NCBI GenBank assembly: GCA_963726105.1
Contig: CAVSBJ010000003.1
Location: 1 to 64,000, forward strand
Source of the DNA: Roseiarcus sp963726105
GTDB taxonomy: Bacteria > Pseudomonadota > Alphaproteobacteria > Rhizobiales > Beijerinckiaceae
DNA: 64,000 bases
Reading direction: 5' to 3'
The notes under the pieces were generated by a model, which worked only from the letters and a program-made list of their open reading frames with translations, was not told where the DNA came from and made no database searches. The translations under genes were made by a program, and so were the position numbers. Positions 25,944-37,722 of the stretch are shown one piece after another (position 1 is the first letter of the stretch; each line of letters starts with the position of its first letter).

Positions 25944-26885
25944 ATGAACCTTCGAGACCTCGAATATGTTGTCGCGGTCGCCGACCACGGCCATTTCGGC
26001 CGGGCGGCTGCGGCTTGCAATGTCAGTCAGCCGACGCTCAGCGGCCAAATTCTCAAGCTCGAGGCGGAGCTCGGTCTTCGCCTGTTCGACCGCGAAGGCC
26101 GCGGCGCTCGCGTCAGCGACAGGGCGGCGACGGTTGTGGCGCAGGCGCGCGCAACGCTCGCCGCGGCGGCGGGTGTCAGCGCCGCGGCTGATGCGGCGCG
26201 CGATCCCTTCGTCGGTGAATTGCGCCTCGGCGTGATCACGACCGTCGCGCCCTACCTCTTGCCGATCGCCTTGCCGGGGCTTGCCGAGGCGCTTCCGCGA
26301 ACACCGCTCTATCTCGTCGAGGATCTGACCGACCGGCTTCTTCAGCGCTTGCGCGACGGCGCCCTCGACGCCGCGGTGATCGCGACCGACCCGCGAGACG
26401 CCAGGCTGGTGTTGGTCGAGCTTTACGACGAGCCTTTCTTTCTTGTCTTTTCCGACCATGCGAAAAAGCGCGGGCGCGTCTCGATTGGCGTCGAGGAGAT
26501 CGATCCGAGCACCCTTCTTCTGCTGGCGGAGGGCCATTGTCTGCGCGATCAAACGTTGGCGCTGTGCAGTGCAGCGGAGAGGACTGCGCTCGGCGCCGAC
26601 GTCCGCGGGACGAGCCTCGAGACATTGCGTCATCTCGCCTCGGCCGGGCAGGGGGCGACGCTCGCGCCCCTTCTCGCCTACGCGGACTGGCGGCGTTCGG
26701 GCGCCGGAATCGCGGGCTTGAAGATTGTTGGAGACGGCGGATCGCGTCTGGTCAGGCTCGTCTTCAAGCGCGGCTCAGCGCGGGAAGCTGCGCTCGAGGC
26801 GCTTGCCTTGTCGCTGCGGTCAACGGCTGTCGCAGCATTGGCGAACGGCTTGCGTGAAACCAAAGGGAATCTCAAGCGCGCTTGA
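25944..26885 (+). CDS. oxyR: LysR-family peroxide sensor OxyR
   Basis: 313 residues from ATG 25944 (MNLRDLEYVVAVADHGHFGR), which matches the OxyR start; a GTG at 25926 is also in frame. The winged HTH (AACNVSQPTLSGQILKLE) is followed by the LysR effector domain. Cys199 and Cys208 in EGHCLRDQTLALC match, in number and context, the redox pair that forms the peroxide-sensing disulfide in E. coli OxyR. GTSLETLRHLASAGQGATLAP is also typical. It is divergent from katG. Confidence 0.94.
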   Translation: MNLRDLEYVVAVADHGHFGRAAAACNVSQPTLSGQILKLEAELGLRLFDREGRGARVSDRAATVVAQARATLAAAAGVSAAADAARDPFVGELRLGVITTVAPYLLPIALPGLAEALPRTPLYLVEDLTDRLLQRLRDGALDAAVIATDPRDARLVLVELYDEPFFLVFSDHAKKRGRVSIGVEEIDPSTLLLLAEGHCLRDQTLALCSAAERTALGADVRGTSLETLRHLASAGQGATLAPLLAYADWRRSGAGIAGLKIVGDGGSRLVRLVFKRGSAREAALEALALSLRSTAVAALANGLRETKGNLKRA

Positions 26886-27129
26886 TGGGCGTCCGGTTCG
26901 CGGCGGACAGCCTCGGCCGCGCCGTCATTAGACCACGCGTTGAGAGGAAAAGCTGTGCGCCGTCGCAATGGGTTGCGCCTGCAAAACGCCTATGTTAGGC
27001 AACCCCGCCTTTCGGGCAGGCTTTCGCTGAGCGCTCAGTTTTGAGTGCGGAATCGTCAGGAATTTCCGGGGTTCGGGCAGTCTTCGCGAGGCGGCGCGGC
27101 TGAACTTAATCGTCATCCGAGGTGGCGGC

Positions 27130-27692
27130 GTGGCAGAGGAAGACACGGTTGTTTCCGGCGTAGCCGGACGTTACGCGTCCGCCCTGTTTTCGCTTGCCCA
27201 AGAACAACGCGAGGGCGAGTCCGTTGCGGACGCGTTGGCGAGATTCGACGCCCTCATCGCCGGGAGCCCTGACCTGGAACGGATGGTGCGGAGCCCGGTG
27301 TTTTCGGCCGCTGACCAGCTCAAGGCTCTCGACGCCATCCTGGCGCAGGCCGGAATTCGCGGCGTGGCCGCGAATTTCCTCAAACTCGTAGCGACGAAGC
27401 GGCGGCTGTACTTCGTCCGTGAAATGATCGCGGACTATCGCAAGCTATACGACAGGTCCCGGGGCGTGACGCGCGCGCAAGTGACCAGCGCCGCCGCCTT
27501 GACCGACGCGAATGTCGCCGCGCTTAAAGACTCGCTGCGCGCCGCTTCCGGCGGCCGGGAGGTCGATCTCGATAGGAAGGTTGACCCCTCGATCATTGGC
27601 GGCTTGATCGTCAAACTTGGGTCGCGCATGGTCGACGGCTCGCTCAAAACCAAACTCAATGCAATTCGCCTTGCCATGAAAGAGGTCGGCTG

Positions 27693-27693
<1 letters not shown>
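27130..27693 (+). CDS. atpH: ATP synthase F1 delta subunit
   Basis: 187 residues from GTG 27130. VAGRYASALFSLA at the N-terminus and RKVDPSIIGGLIVKLGSRMVDGSLKTKLN at the C-terminus (split here by family knowledge into the OSCP hairpin) identify the delta/OSCP subunit of the stator. First gene of atpHAGDC. Its stop overlaps the atpA ATG by one base. The F0 genes are not in the window, as is usual in alphaproteobacteria. Confidence 0.95.
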
Positions 27694-29223
<1,530 letters not shown>

Positions 29224-29289
29224 GATGAGCCGATTCCTCACCAAGCCGTGCGCCGCTCCTCGAGCGGGGGCCCGTGGAGGCGTTGAGCG

Positions 29290-30156
29290 ATGCCCTCGCT
29301 AAAGGAGCTTCGGAACCGGATCGCCTCGGTCAAGTCGACGCAGAAAATCACCAAGGCCATGCAGATGGTCGCGGTGTCGAAGCTGCGCCGCGCGCAAGGC
29401 GCGGTCGAAGCAGCGCGTCCCTATGCCGAGCAGGTGGAAACGGTCCTGACCAATCTGGCCGGCGCCGCGACCGATGGCCAGGGGCCGCGGCTGCTAATCG
29501 GCAGTGGCTCGGACCAGACGCACCTGCTGCTCGTATGCACCGGCGAGCGCGGGCTGTGCGGCGCCTTCAATACCGCCATCGTCCGCCTCGCGCGCGAGCG
29601 CGCCAATTCGCTCGCGGGACAAGGCAAGACTGTCAAGATTTTGTGCGTCGGCAAGAAGGGCTATGATCAGCTGCGCCGGACGCATGAGAAGCAGATCCTG
29701 GAGCTGATCGACCTGCGCGCGGTGCGCGCGATCACCTACGCAACCGCCAAGCCGATCGCCGACAAGGTGATCGCGCTGTTCGAGAACGGCGAGTTCGACG
29801 TCTGCACGCTTTTCTACTCGCGCTTCAAATCGGTGATCGCCCAGATCCCGACCGCCCAGCAGCTGATCCCGCCGGAGCTTGGCGCGAAAGATGAGACCGC
29901 GCCTGTGTATGACTATGAGCCTGATGAGGGAGAAATCCTCGCCGAGCTCTTGCCGCGCGCCGTAACGGTGCGCGTTTATCGCGGATTGCTCGAAAATGCG
30001 GCCTCGTTCTTCGGCGCGCAGATGAGCGCCATGGACAACGCGACCCGCAACGCCGGCGACATGGTGAAGAAATACACGCTTCGCTACAACCGCACCCGTC
30101 AGGCGATGATCACCAAGGAACTGATCGAGATCATATCGGGCGCCGAGGCGCTCTGA
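29290..30156 (+). CDS. atpG: ATP synthase F1 gamma subunit
   Basis: 288 residues with the conserved N-terminal helix MPSLKELRNRIASVKSTQKI and the TKAMQMVAVSKLRRAQ segment. The C-terminal helix has MDNATRNAGDMV and RTRQAMITKELIEIISGAEAL. This is the rotor shaft linking the c-ring to the alpha/beta hexamer. It lies 66 bases after the repaired atpA end and 56 before atpD. Confidence 0.97.
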   Translation: MPSLKELRNRIASVKSTQKITKAMQMVAVSKLRRAQGAVEAARPYAEQVETVLTNLAGAATDGQGPRLLIGSGSDQTHLLLVCTGERGLCGAFNTAIVRLARERANSLAGQGKTVKILCVGKKGYDQLRRTHEKQILELIDLRAVRAITYATAKPIADKVIALFENGEFDVCTLFYSRFKSVIAQIPTAQQLIPPELGAKDETAPVYDYEPDEGEILAELLPRAVTVRVYRGLLENAASFFGAQMSAMDNATRNAGDMVKKYTLRYNRTRQAMITKELIEIISGAEAL

Positions 30157-30212
30157 CCGCACCTCGCGCCTCGAGCGGCGCGCAAGATCGAAGACTACGA
30201 GGACGAAGACCA

Positions 30213-31652
<1,440 letters not shown>

Positions 31653-31678
31653 TCAGAACCGCGTTCGAGGAAGGGCTC

Positions 31679-32080
31679 ATGCCGACGACTTTCCATTTCG
31701 AGCTCGTGTCGCCGGACAAGATGCTCTTCAACGGCTCCGCTCAGGCGGTGCTCGTGCCGGGCGCGGAAGGCGACTTCCAGGTGCTCAGCGACCACGCGCC
31801 GGTGATGACCGCAATGCGCGCCGGAGTTGTCGGAATCGACGACGAGCACGGCAAGCACAGTCGCGTGTTCGTGCGCGGGGGTTTTGCCGATGCGAGCAAA
31901 GCGGGTCTTATCCTGCTCGCGGAAACCGCGATTCCGTTCGAGGACCTGAACGCCGACACGCTCGGGCAGGAGATCAAGAACGCGGAGGAAGACCTCGCCG
32001 ACGCGAAGGACGACCAGAAGGCGCTCGCCCAAGAGAAGCTCGACCGCCTGCGGGAGCTGAAGGACGTTATCAAGGTTTAA
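31679..32080 (+). CDS. atpC: ATP synthase F1 epsilon subunit
   Basis: 133 residues: an N-terminal beta-sandwich (FHFELVSPDKMLFNG, VPGAEGDFQVLSDHAPVM) and a C-terminal helical hairpin (EEDLADAKDDQKALAQEKLDRLRELKDVIKV). It is a central-stalk and regulatory subunit and the last gene of the operon. Confidence 0.96.
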   Translation: MPTTFHFELVSPDKMLFNGSAQAVLVPGAEGDFQVLSDHAPVMTAMRAGVVGIDDEHGKHSRVFVRGGFADASKAGLILLAETAIPFEDLNADTLGQEIKNAEEDLADAKDDQKALAQEKLDRLRELKDVIKV

Positions 32081-32460
32081 GCAGGCGCGCTTCGTGGCGA
32101 TTCGGACGCGCGAGGTTTTTCACGCAATCTGGCTCTTATAGCGTTAGCTGTTGGTCGCGGGAGCGCGGAATAGTCTAGGGGAACGACCTGCGGCGGCAAA
32201 AGAGGCGTTATGGCCGGGCTTGTCCCGGCCATCCACGGGGTTCGGCGCGACGCGGCGAGCGGATGGCGTTGAGCGCGTAACGAAGACCCCTTTCTTTGCG
32301 GACCGGCGAGTCAACCCGGTCCAAGGCGGCCCGGCCGGAAGGAAATGGCGCCGCAAGCCCTTGGATTCGCACGAAACGCGAAGAGAATGGCAGGTCCTGT
32401 CGCCTCTCGATCGTCGAAGAGGGCGCGGAAAAACCTCACTGTGAGGGCGGCAACGCAGCG
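32081..32460. other. Intergenic region with palindromic element
   Basis: No gene is recognisable. A hairpin TGGCCGGG-CTTGT-CCCGGCCA lies at 32211-32231, followed by TCCACGGGG. This form (ATGGCCGGGCTTGTCCCGGC) recurs as an extragenic palindrome in related alphaproteobacteria, from general knowledge. A GC-rich stretch ending in a short T-run near 32113-32119 may terminate the atp transcript. Confidence 0.5.
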
Positions 32461-32823
32461 ATGACGCGCAACGACTATGATGCGTTCTGCGGAAGCCTGC
32501 CGCACGCCATGCATGTCGTCCAATGGGGCGGTGCGAGCGTTTGGAAGATCGGCGGCAAGGTCTTTGCCATCGGCGGCTGGTCGCACGGCGATGAATTCGC
32601 GGTCAGCTTCAAATGCTCGAAGACGAGTTTCGCGATCCTGAGCGAATTGCCGGGCCTGCGACCGGCGCCTTATCTGGCCTCTCGCGGCCTTCTGTGGATG
32701 CAGCGCGTCGACACCCACGCTTTCAGCGACCATGATCTGAAGCAATATATCCAACAGAGCTACGCGATAATTCCTGCGGCGCTGCCCAAGAAGACTCAAG
32801 AGGCGTTGAGGGCTCGCATTTGA
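32461..32823 (+). CDS. MmcQ/YjbR-family DNA-binding-like protein
   Basis: 120 residues from ATG 32461. The sequence follows the YjbR fold: a start YDAFCGSLPHAMHVVQWGG, VWKIGGKVFAIGGW, SFKCSKTSFAILSELPGLRP and a C-terminal LKQYIQQSYAIIPAALPKK. The fold resembles CyaY-like or MotA-type DNA-binding domains, but the function is unknown. Its stop falls just before the start of the dehydratase gene, so the two are probably co-translated. Confidence 0.82.
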   Translation: MTRNDYDAFCGSLPHAMHVVQWGGASVWKIGGKVFAIGGWSHGDEFAVSFKCSKTSFAILSELPGLRPAPYLASRGLLWMQRVDTHAFSDHDLKQYIQQSYAIIPAALPKKTQEALRARI

Positions 32824-32825
32824 CG

Positions 32826-33803
32826 ATGACGGTTAGCGTCACTCCTTCCGACATCCGCGCGGCCCATGCGCGGATCTGCGGTCACATCCGCCGCACGCCG
32901 CTCCTCGAGACGGCCTTGCCGACTGCCGGCGGGCCGCCGCTGTCGCCCAAGCTCGAATGCCTGCAGGCGACCGGTTCGTTCAAAGCGCGCGGCGCCTTTC
33001 ACAATCTCCTCACGCGACCCGCATCCGCAGCTGGTTGCGCCACCGCTTCGGGCGGCAATCACGGCGCAGCCGTCGCTTTCGCCGCTCAAAAGCTCGGACT
33101 TCGAGCGCGCGTCTTCGTGCCGGAAATTGCCTCGCCCGCCAAGATTGCGAAGATCAAGGCCTATGGCGCCGAGGCTGTTATTGGGGGCTCGGCCTATGCC
33201 GAGGCGCAGGAGCGATGCGACGCCTATGTCGCGGAGAGCGGCGCGCTCTTGGTCCATCCTTACGATGCGGTCGAAACGGTCGCGGGGCAGGGGACTGTAG
33301 CGCTTGAGTGGGAGGAGGACCTCGAACGCCTCGGGCTCGCGAAACTCGACACGGTTCTCGTTGCGGTGGGCGGCGGCGGGCTTATCGCCGGCGTGGCCGC
33401 CTGGTTCCAAGGCCATGTCAAGGTCGTCGGCGTCGAGCCCGAAGGTTCACGCGCTCTCCATGCGGCGCTGGAGGCGGATAAGCCCGTCGACGTGACGGTC
33501 AACTCGCTTGCGGCCGATTCGCTCGGCGCAAAACGGATCGGCGAACTCGATTTTGATATCGCCAGGCGATTCGTGACCGGCGTCGCCCTGGTCAAGGACG
33601 CGGCGATCGCGGAGGCGCAACGCCAGCTGTGGGCGGATCATTCGATCATCGCCGAGCCGGGCGGCGCGGCCGCCTTCGCCGCCATCGCCAGCGGCGCCTA
33701 TCGGCCGGATCCCCATGAGCGCGTCGGCGTTCTCATTTGCGGCTCCAACGCCGACCTCAACACGTTTGTCCCGCGCAAAAGCGATCTCGGCGCGGTTTCT
33801 TGA
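32826..33803 (+). CDS. PLP-dependent serine/threonine dehydratase family enzyme
   Basis: 325 residues from ATG 32826; a TTG at 32820 overlaps the previous stop. Lys53 in GSFKARGA is the PLP Schiff-base lysine, SGGNHG binds the carboxylate, and VAVGGGGLIAG is the phosphate-binding glycine loop. It lacks the regulatory ACT domain of biosynthetic IlvA, so it resembles catabolic threonine dehydratase, serine racemase or hydroxyaspartate dehydratase. The precise substrate is open. Confidence 0.86.
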   Translation: MTVSVTPSDIRAAHARICGHIRRTPLLETALPTAGGPPLSPKLECLQATGSFKARGAFHNLLTRPASAAGCATASGGNHGAAVAFAAQKLGLRARVFVPEIASPAKIAKIKAYGAEAVIGGSAYAEAQERCDAYVAESGALLVHPYDAVETVAGQGTVALEWEEDLERLGLAKLDTVLVAVGGGGLIAGVAAWFQGHVKVVGVEPEGSRALHAALEADKPVDVTVNSLAADSLGAKRIGELDFDIARRFVTGVALVKDAAIAEAQRQLWADHSIIAEPGGAAAFAAIASGAYRPDPHERVGVLICGSNADLNTFVPRKSDLGAVS

Positions 33804-33896
33804 GCGCAAAACTGTGCCTCCGGCATTGCGGCGCGGGACACCCCGAACTATGGTCCGCCCGCTTTCCGCCAAGGCCATTCGAGCCTTGCGGCGCGT

Positions 33897-33971
33897 TGGG
33901 GCGTAGCCAAGTGGTAAGGCAGCGGATTTTGATTCCGCCATCCGGAGGTTCGAATCCTCCCGCCCCAGCCA
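33897..33971 (+). tRNA. tRNA-Gln (anticodon TTG)
   Basis: The 75 bases include CCA. Acceptor TGGGGCG pairs with CGCCCCA, the anticodon loop is TTTTGAT, and the T-arm is GAGGTTCGAATCCTC. A decayed recombinase gene begins about 190 bases downstream. Confidence 0.97.
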
Positions 33972-34162
33972 CGCATCCCCGTAATTCGGAGACTTCGCCG
34001 TAACTGGCGCAAAGGCCCGTATTCCGTGGGCCATTACGGGTGCGAAAATTGGAGACCGCTCGGAATGGGCTCCTGAGTCCCAATCGGCGGTCGGGTCTCT
34101 CACCTCGATTTCCAATCTCCGGAATGTGCCGGTGGGCGAGGGCGGCCCGGAAGATCCCTTCC

Positions 34163-34854
34163 TTAAGATTTGTGCCGGTCGTCAGTCACGGCCGGACGGC
34201 ATGTCGAAGGCAGGCAAGTGCAGATTTTTCGGTTCCGGCGAACCCGAGCTGCTGTTCCTGATCCCGCCCAGACTTTCGGCAGATGCCGGAGAAGCCGGGT
34301 GACGGTTAGATTGCCAGGCGCGCTGCCCTCGTCGATCGCTTCGATGATGCGCCGAGATGGATAGACGAGCGGCGCCAGGAACCGAACGTGTCGCTCGGCC
34401 AAGCCTTCCTGTTTTGATGACCATCTCGATCCAGGCTCTTGAGCGTGCGATTGCCGTCAGCAGCGCCAATCGTGTGGCTTCGTCGAGGGCATGCTCGGCC
34501 GACGGCGCATGAGCAATTCCCTTGCGCAGAGGCAGGGTCCCTGAGAAGCGGATTGAGATCTTCGGAAACATCGTTCTGATCGTTCGCCGCGTCCAACAGG
34601 TCGCCCGACCGCAGCGGATGGCGATCCGGTCTCGATGGGACGACCACTCGTTCGAGACGCTTATGACTCAGATCTCGATTGGAGGTGCGTTGATCAGCCT
34701 CACCATTCGCTCGGATCGCGTTGGCGATCAGCGCCTCGAGGTCGGGGGCGGAGATGGCGACGGACCAACCTTGGTTGCGCCGCCCTTGCCACCGCGAAAT
34801 CGGCGTGAGGAAAGTTCGCGTTCCGGAGCGACTCCGTCCAATCGATTTTAACAA
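34163..34854 (-). pseudogene. Degraded serine recombinase (resolvase family), C-terminal part
   Basis: Reading from 34854 leftwards, pieces in different frames resemble the tail of large serine recombinases. AISAPDLEALIANAIR is followed by RLERVVV, then RLALLTAIARSRAWIEMV. LAERHVRFLAPLVYPSRRI and IEAIDEGSAPGNLTVTRLLR end with HLPKVWAG. At least one frameshift or deletion separates the last two pieces, and the catalytic N-terminal domain is missing. The position beside tRNA-Gln suggests the scar of an old integrated element. The assignment rests on recalled family phrasing. Confidence 0.55.
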
Positions 34855-34986
34855 GCCCCTGCGCGCCTGGTCGTCGCACGCTTCACCATGACTTCAACCC
34901 GTATCGCGGCGTCGCGAATGGCGGCGTCCGTCTCGGCAATGACACATGTCCGTGCCAATGAGGACCACAACAAGGAGGAAAGCGCC

Positions 34987-36033
34987 ATGAAGCTTTTGAG
35001 CACGATTGCTTGCGGAGCCTTGCTATCGATTCCAACGGCGGCGATGGCGACCGATCTCGCGCCCCTCGACGTGCCGGCAAAGGCGCTGCCCGCGCCGACG
35101 GCAGACATCAGCCCCGGAATGCAGGCATTCGTTGGAGCGCCGCTCAATCCCAACTGGAACAAGCTCTGGAAGACGGGCGAAGAGGCGCGCGCCTTTGCCG
35201 ACAAACAGGCCGCGGACGTCGTCAAGACCATTCCCGCCTTGCTCGCCCGGCAGCATGTCAAATCCGAAACCTCGACGATCGACGGCGTTCACGTTTACAT
35301 TCTCACGCCCGACGACATTCCGCCGGAGAACAAGGACAAGGTTCTCATCCACGTTCATGGTGGTTGCTATGTGCTGTTCCCGGGGGAGTCCGGAACGCCT
35401 GAAGGAATCATCATGGCGGGCGACGGCCATTACAAGGTGATCTCGGTCGACTATCGGATGCCGCCGGACGCCTATTTCCCGGCCGCTGTCGACGATGCGG
35501 TCACGGTGTACAAGGCGCTGCTGAAGGATACGCCGGCAAAAAACATCGGCGTCTTCGGCACCTCCGCGGGCGGCGCTTTGACACTCGAACTCGTGTTACG
35601 GGCGCGGGAGCAGGGCGTGCCGGCGCCGGGCGCTCTTGGCGCCGGCACGCCGATGTCGGACGCGACCAAGACGGGGGACAGTTTCTATACGAACGAGAAG
35701 GTCGACAATGTTCTCGTTTCTCGCGACGGATTCTGCGATGCGGCCACGGTCATTTACGCGCACGGACACGACCTCAAGGATCCGCTGATCTCGCCTGTCT
35801 ATGGCGACATGCACGGGTTCCCGCCGACCATCCTGACCACCGGCACTCGCGACCTGTTGCTGAGCAATACGGTTCGCGTGCATCGCAAATTGAGACGCGC
35901 CGGAGTTGAGGCCACCCTTCAGGTCTACGAAGGGATGTCGCACGCGCAATACGAGTTCGACGACACTCTGCCGGAGAGCAAGGAAGCGTTCGGCGAGATC
36001 GCGTCGTTCTTCGGCGCGCATCTCGGAAAGTAA
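34987..36033 (+). CDS. Exported alpha/beta hydrolase, HSL-type esterase
   Basis: 348 residues from ATG 34987 with a strong AAGGAGGAAAG site. A signal peptide ends near AAMA (about residue 20). The oxyanion motif is HVHGGCYV (an HGGG variant), the nucleophile serine is in GTSAGGAL, the acid in TGTRDLLLS and the histidine in GMSHAQYEF. These mark the hormone-sensitive-lipase family IV of carboxylesterases. The substrate is unknown; the enzyme should act in the periplasm. Confidence 0.88.
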   Translation: MKLLSTIACGALLSIPTAAMATDLAPLDVPAKALPAPTADISPGMQAFVGAPLNPNWNKLWKTGEEARAFADKQAADVVKTIPALLARQHVKSETSTIDGVHVYILTPDDIPPENKDKVLIHVHGGCYVLFPGESGTPEGIIMAGDGHYKVISVDYRMPPDAYFPAAVDDAVTVYKALLKDTPAKNIGVFGTSAGGALTLELVLRAREQGVPAPGALGAGTPMSDATKTGDSFYTNEKVDNVLVSRDGFCDAATVIYAHGHDLKDPLISPVYGDMHGFPPTILTTGTRDLLLSNTVRVHRKLRRAGVEATLQVYEGMSHAQYEFDDTLPESKEAFGEIASFFGAHLGK

Positions 36034-36073
36034 CGACGCGCCGGGGACGCAAAGCGGCTGATATCGGGAGTAA

Positions 36074-36096
36074 GAGGCGCGCAACCCGCGCGCCTC
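36074..36096. terminator. Hairpin between convergent genes
   Basis: GAGGCGCGC-AACCC-GCGCGCCTC forms a perfect 9-bp GC-rich stem between the convergent esterase and DapA-like genes. It is a likely bidirectional terminator, though no long T-run follows. Confidence 0.6.
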
Positions 36097-36114
36097 GTGT
36101 TCCTGCCGTCCCTG

Positions 36115-37053
36115 TTAAGCCGAAACCCGCGCCGCGGCGCGCTTGTCGTGGCGCGCGAGGCGATCAAGCAGGTAGTCGATTTCCGCCTTGGCGGTCGCGC
36201 TCAAACTCGCGCCCGGCTTTCGCTGCGCGTCGGAAGCGAGGATGCCCCGCTTCATCATCACATATTTGCGCGTGGCGAGGCCAACGCCCTGCTGCTGCTC
36301 GTAGCGCACGAGAGGCAAATGGGCGTCGAAAAGGTCGTGCGCGTCCTCGCGCCGGCCCTCGCGCGAGAGCCGCACCACATCGATGAGCATTTCGGGGAAG
36401 GCATAGCCCGTCATCGCGCCATCGACTCCGCGCTCCATCTCGAAATCGAGGAACAGGCCGCCATTGCCGGTGAGGATCGGGACACGGCGCAGCTTGCCCT
36501 CCTTCTCGAATCGGCGGAGGGCCGAAATCTTTTCCAGGCCCGGCCAGTCCTCATGCTTCAGCATGACGCAGGACGGATTGTCAGTGATGATCCGGCGGAT
36601 GACGTTCGGCGTCATGACGACGCCAAGCGTCAGCGGATAGTCCTGAATGACGAACGGGATGTCGGATCCGATCGCTTCGACGGCTTGCGCGTAATACGTC
36701 ACGATCTGATCGTCGGTGCGCAGCGACGGCGGCGGGGCGATCATCACCCCGGCCGCCCCCTTGGCCATGGCGGCGTACGACAAGGCGCGCATCGCCGCGA
36801 ATCCGGGCGCCGAGACGCCGACGATGAAAGGCAGTTTCGGCGCGCGCGTAACGCAGCGGACGACGAAACCGATCGCCTCGTCGTGACCGAGCTTGGGCGC
36901 TTCGCCCATGATGCCGAGAATGGTGCAACCGTCGGCGCCCGCGGCGACATAATGGTCGATCATGCGATCGATGCTCACGTCATCGATGCCGCCGTCAGCG
37001 AGAAACGGCGTCGGCGCGATTGGAAAGACGCCTTTGGCGTCGACCGTAAGCAT
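36115..37053 (-). CDS. Dihydrodipicolinate synthase/N-acetylneuraminate lyase family protein
   Basis: 312 residues forming the DapA-type (beta/alpha)8 barrel. Lys166 in MLKHEDWPG is the Schiff-base lysine and Tyr139 in QDYPLT its partner. The N-terminal GVFPIAPTPF and GIMGEAPKL replace the usual GTTGE motif of true DapA, so it is probably a catabolic aldolase or dehydratase rather than the lysine enzyme. A RidA-family gene lies 70 bases upstream on the same strand, suggesting amino-acid or imine chemistry. Confidence 0.85.
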   Translation of the reverse strand: MLTVDAKGVFPIAPTPFLADGGIDDVSIDRMIDHYVAAGADGCTILGIMGEAPKLGHDEAIGFVVRCVTRAPKLPFIVGVSAPGFAAMRALSYAAMAKGAAGVMIAPPPSLRTDDQIVTYYAQAVEAIGSDIPFVIQDYPLTLGVVMTPNVIRRIITDNPSCVMLKHEDWPGLEKISALRRFEKEGKLRRVPILTGNGGLFLDFEMERGVDGAMTGYAFPEMLIDVVRLSREGRREDAHDLFDAHLPLVRYEQQQGVGLATRKYVMMKRGILASDAQRKPGASLSATAKAEIDYLLDRLARHDKRAAARVSA

Positions 37054-37067
37054 GGGTAGCGTTCCGT

Positions 37068-37085
37068 ATTGATATTATTGATATT
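37068..37085. repeat. Tandem 9-bp repeat upstream of the DapA-like gene
   Basis: ATTGATATT occurs twice without a spacer, in an otherwise GC-rich region, 14 bases before the start codon. It could be an operator or a simple AT-rich promoter element. Confidence 0.45.
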
Positions 37086-37123
37086 GTAGCTTTTTCGCAG
37101 GAAACCGATCCTAGCGCCGGCCC

Positions 37124-37525
37124 CTACAATGCGGCGACCGCGCTCACCTCGATCAAAAACTCCTCGCGCACCAGGCGGTCGACGATGAGCAGCGTGTTGG
37201 TCGGATAGCCGCCGCCAGGAAACAGGCGCGGATATTCGCGCGCGCGGAATTGCGCGAATTTTCCGATGTCCTGCGAGTGAACGAGATAGCTCGTGAACTC
37301 GACGATGTTTGGAAAGTCCGCCCCCTGTGAAGCAAGCGCGGCGCCGATATTGGCGAACACCTGGGCGCACTGGCCTTCGAAATCGGCGGGCGTCTTGCCG
37401 CTTTTGTCCATCCCGACCTGGCCGGCGATGAACAAGAACTCCGACGCCTTGACACGGGTGACGTTCGAATAGGGCGCGATCGGCCTGCCCAGACTTTCGG
37501 GGTTGAGAAACTGGATATTGGGCAT
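37124..37525 (-). CDS. RidA-family (YjgF/UK114) protein
   Basis: 133 residues. The family pattern is clear: PYSNVTRVKASEFLFIAGQVG, a middle FANIGAALASQGADFPNIVEFT, and a C-terminal YPTNTLLIVDRLVREEFLIEVSAVAAL. The usual Arg-Val-Glu near the C-terminus is replaced by LIEVSAV, so imine deaminase activity is possible but not certain. It is upstream of the DapA-like gene and divergent from an M24 peptidase. Confidence 0.88.
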   Translation of the reverse strand: MPNIQFLNPESLGRPIAPYSNVTRVKASEFLFIAGQVGMDKSGKTPADFEGQCAQVFANIGAALASQGADFPNIVEFTSYLVHSQDIGKFAQFRAREYPRLFPGGGYPTNTLLIVDRLVREEFLIEVSAVAAL

Positions 37526-37722
37526 GAGCAGCTCCCGCGAGCAGGTCAGGGAATGGAAAGGTTAACCCGAGACCGGCGTAAAGGCCTACTCGGAATGATG
37601 AACGCGATGATGAGGGACTGCCCAAGCTTTTGGCAAGCGAAGGCGAATGGCGACAGTTTCGCTTGCTTACGCTAGAGTGAGGCGGCAACTTCGATCTCGC
37701 GAAAGAAGCGAGGGAGGAAATT

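Noticed and set aside
33447..34115. Open frame spanning tRNA-Gln on the minus strand
   Set aside because: It includes the tRNA and the antisense of the dehydratase; such frames are commonly mis-annotated at this tRNA.
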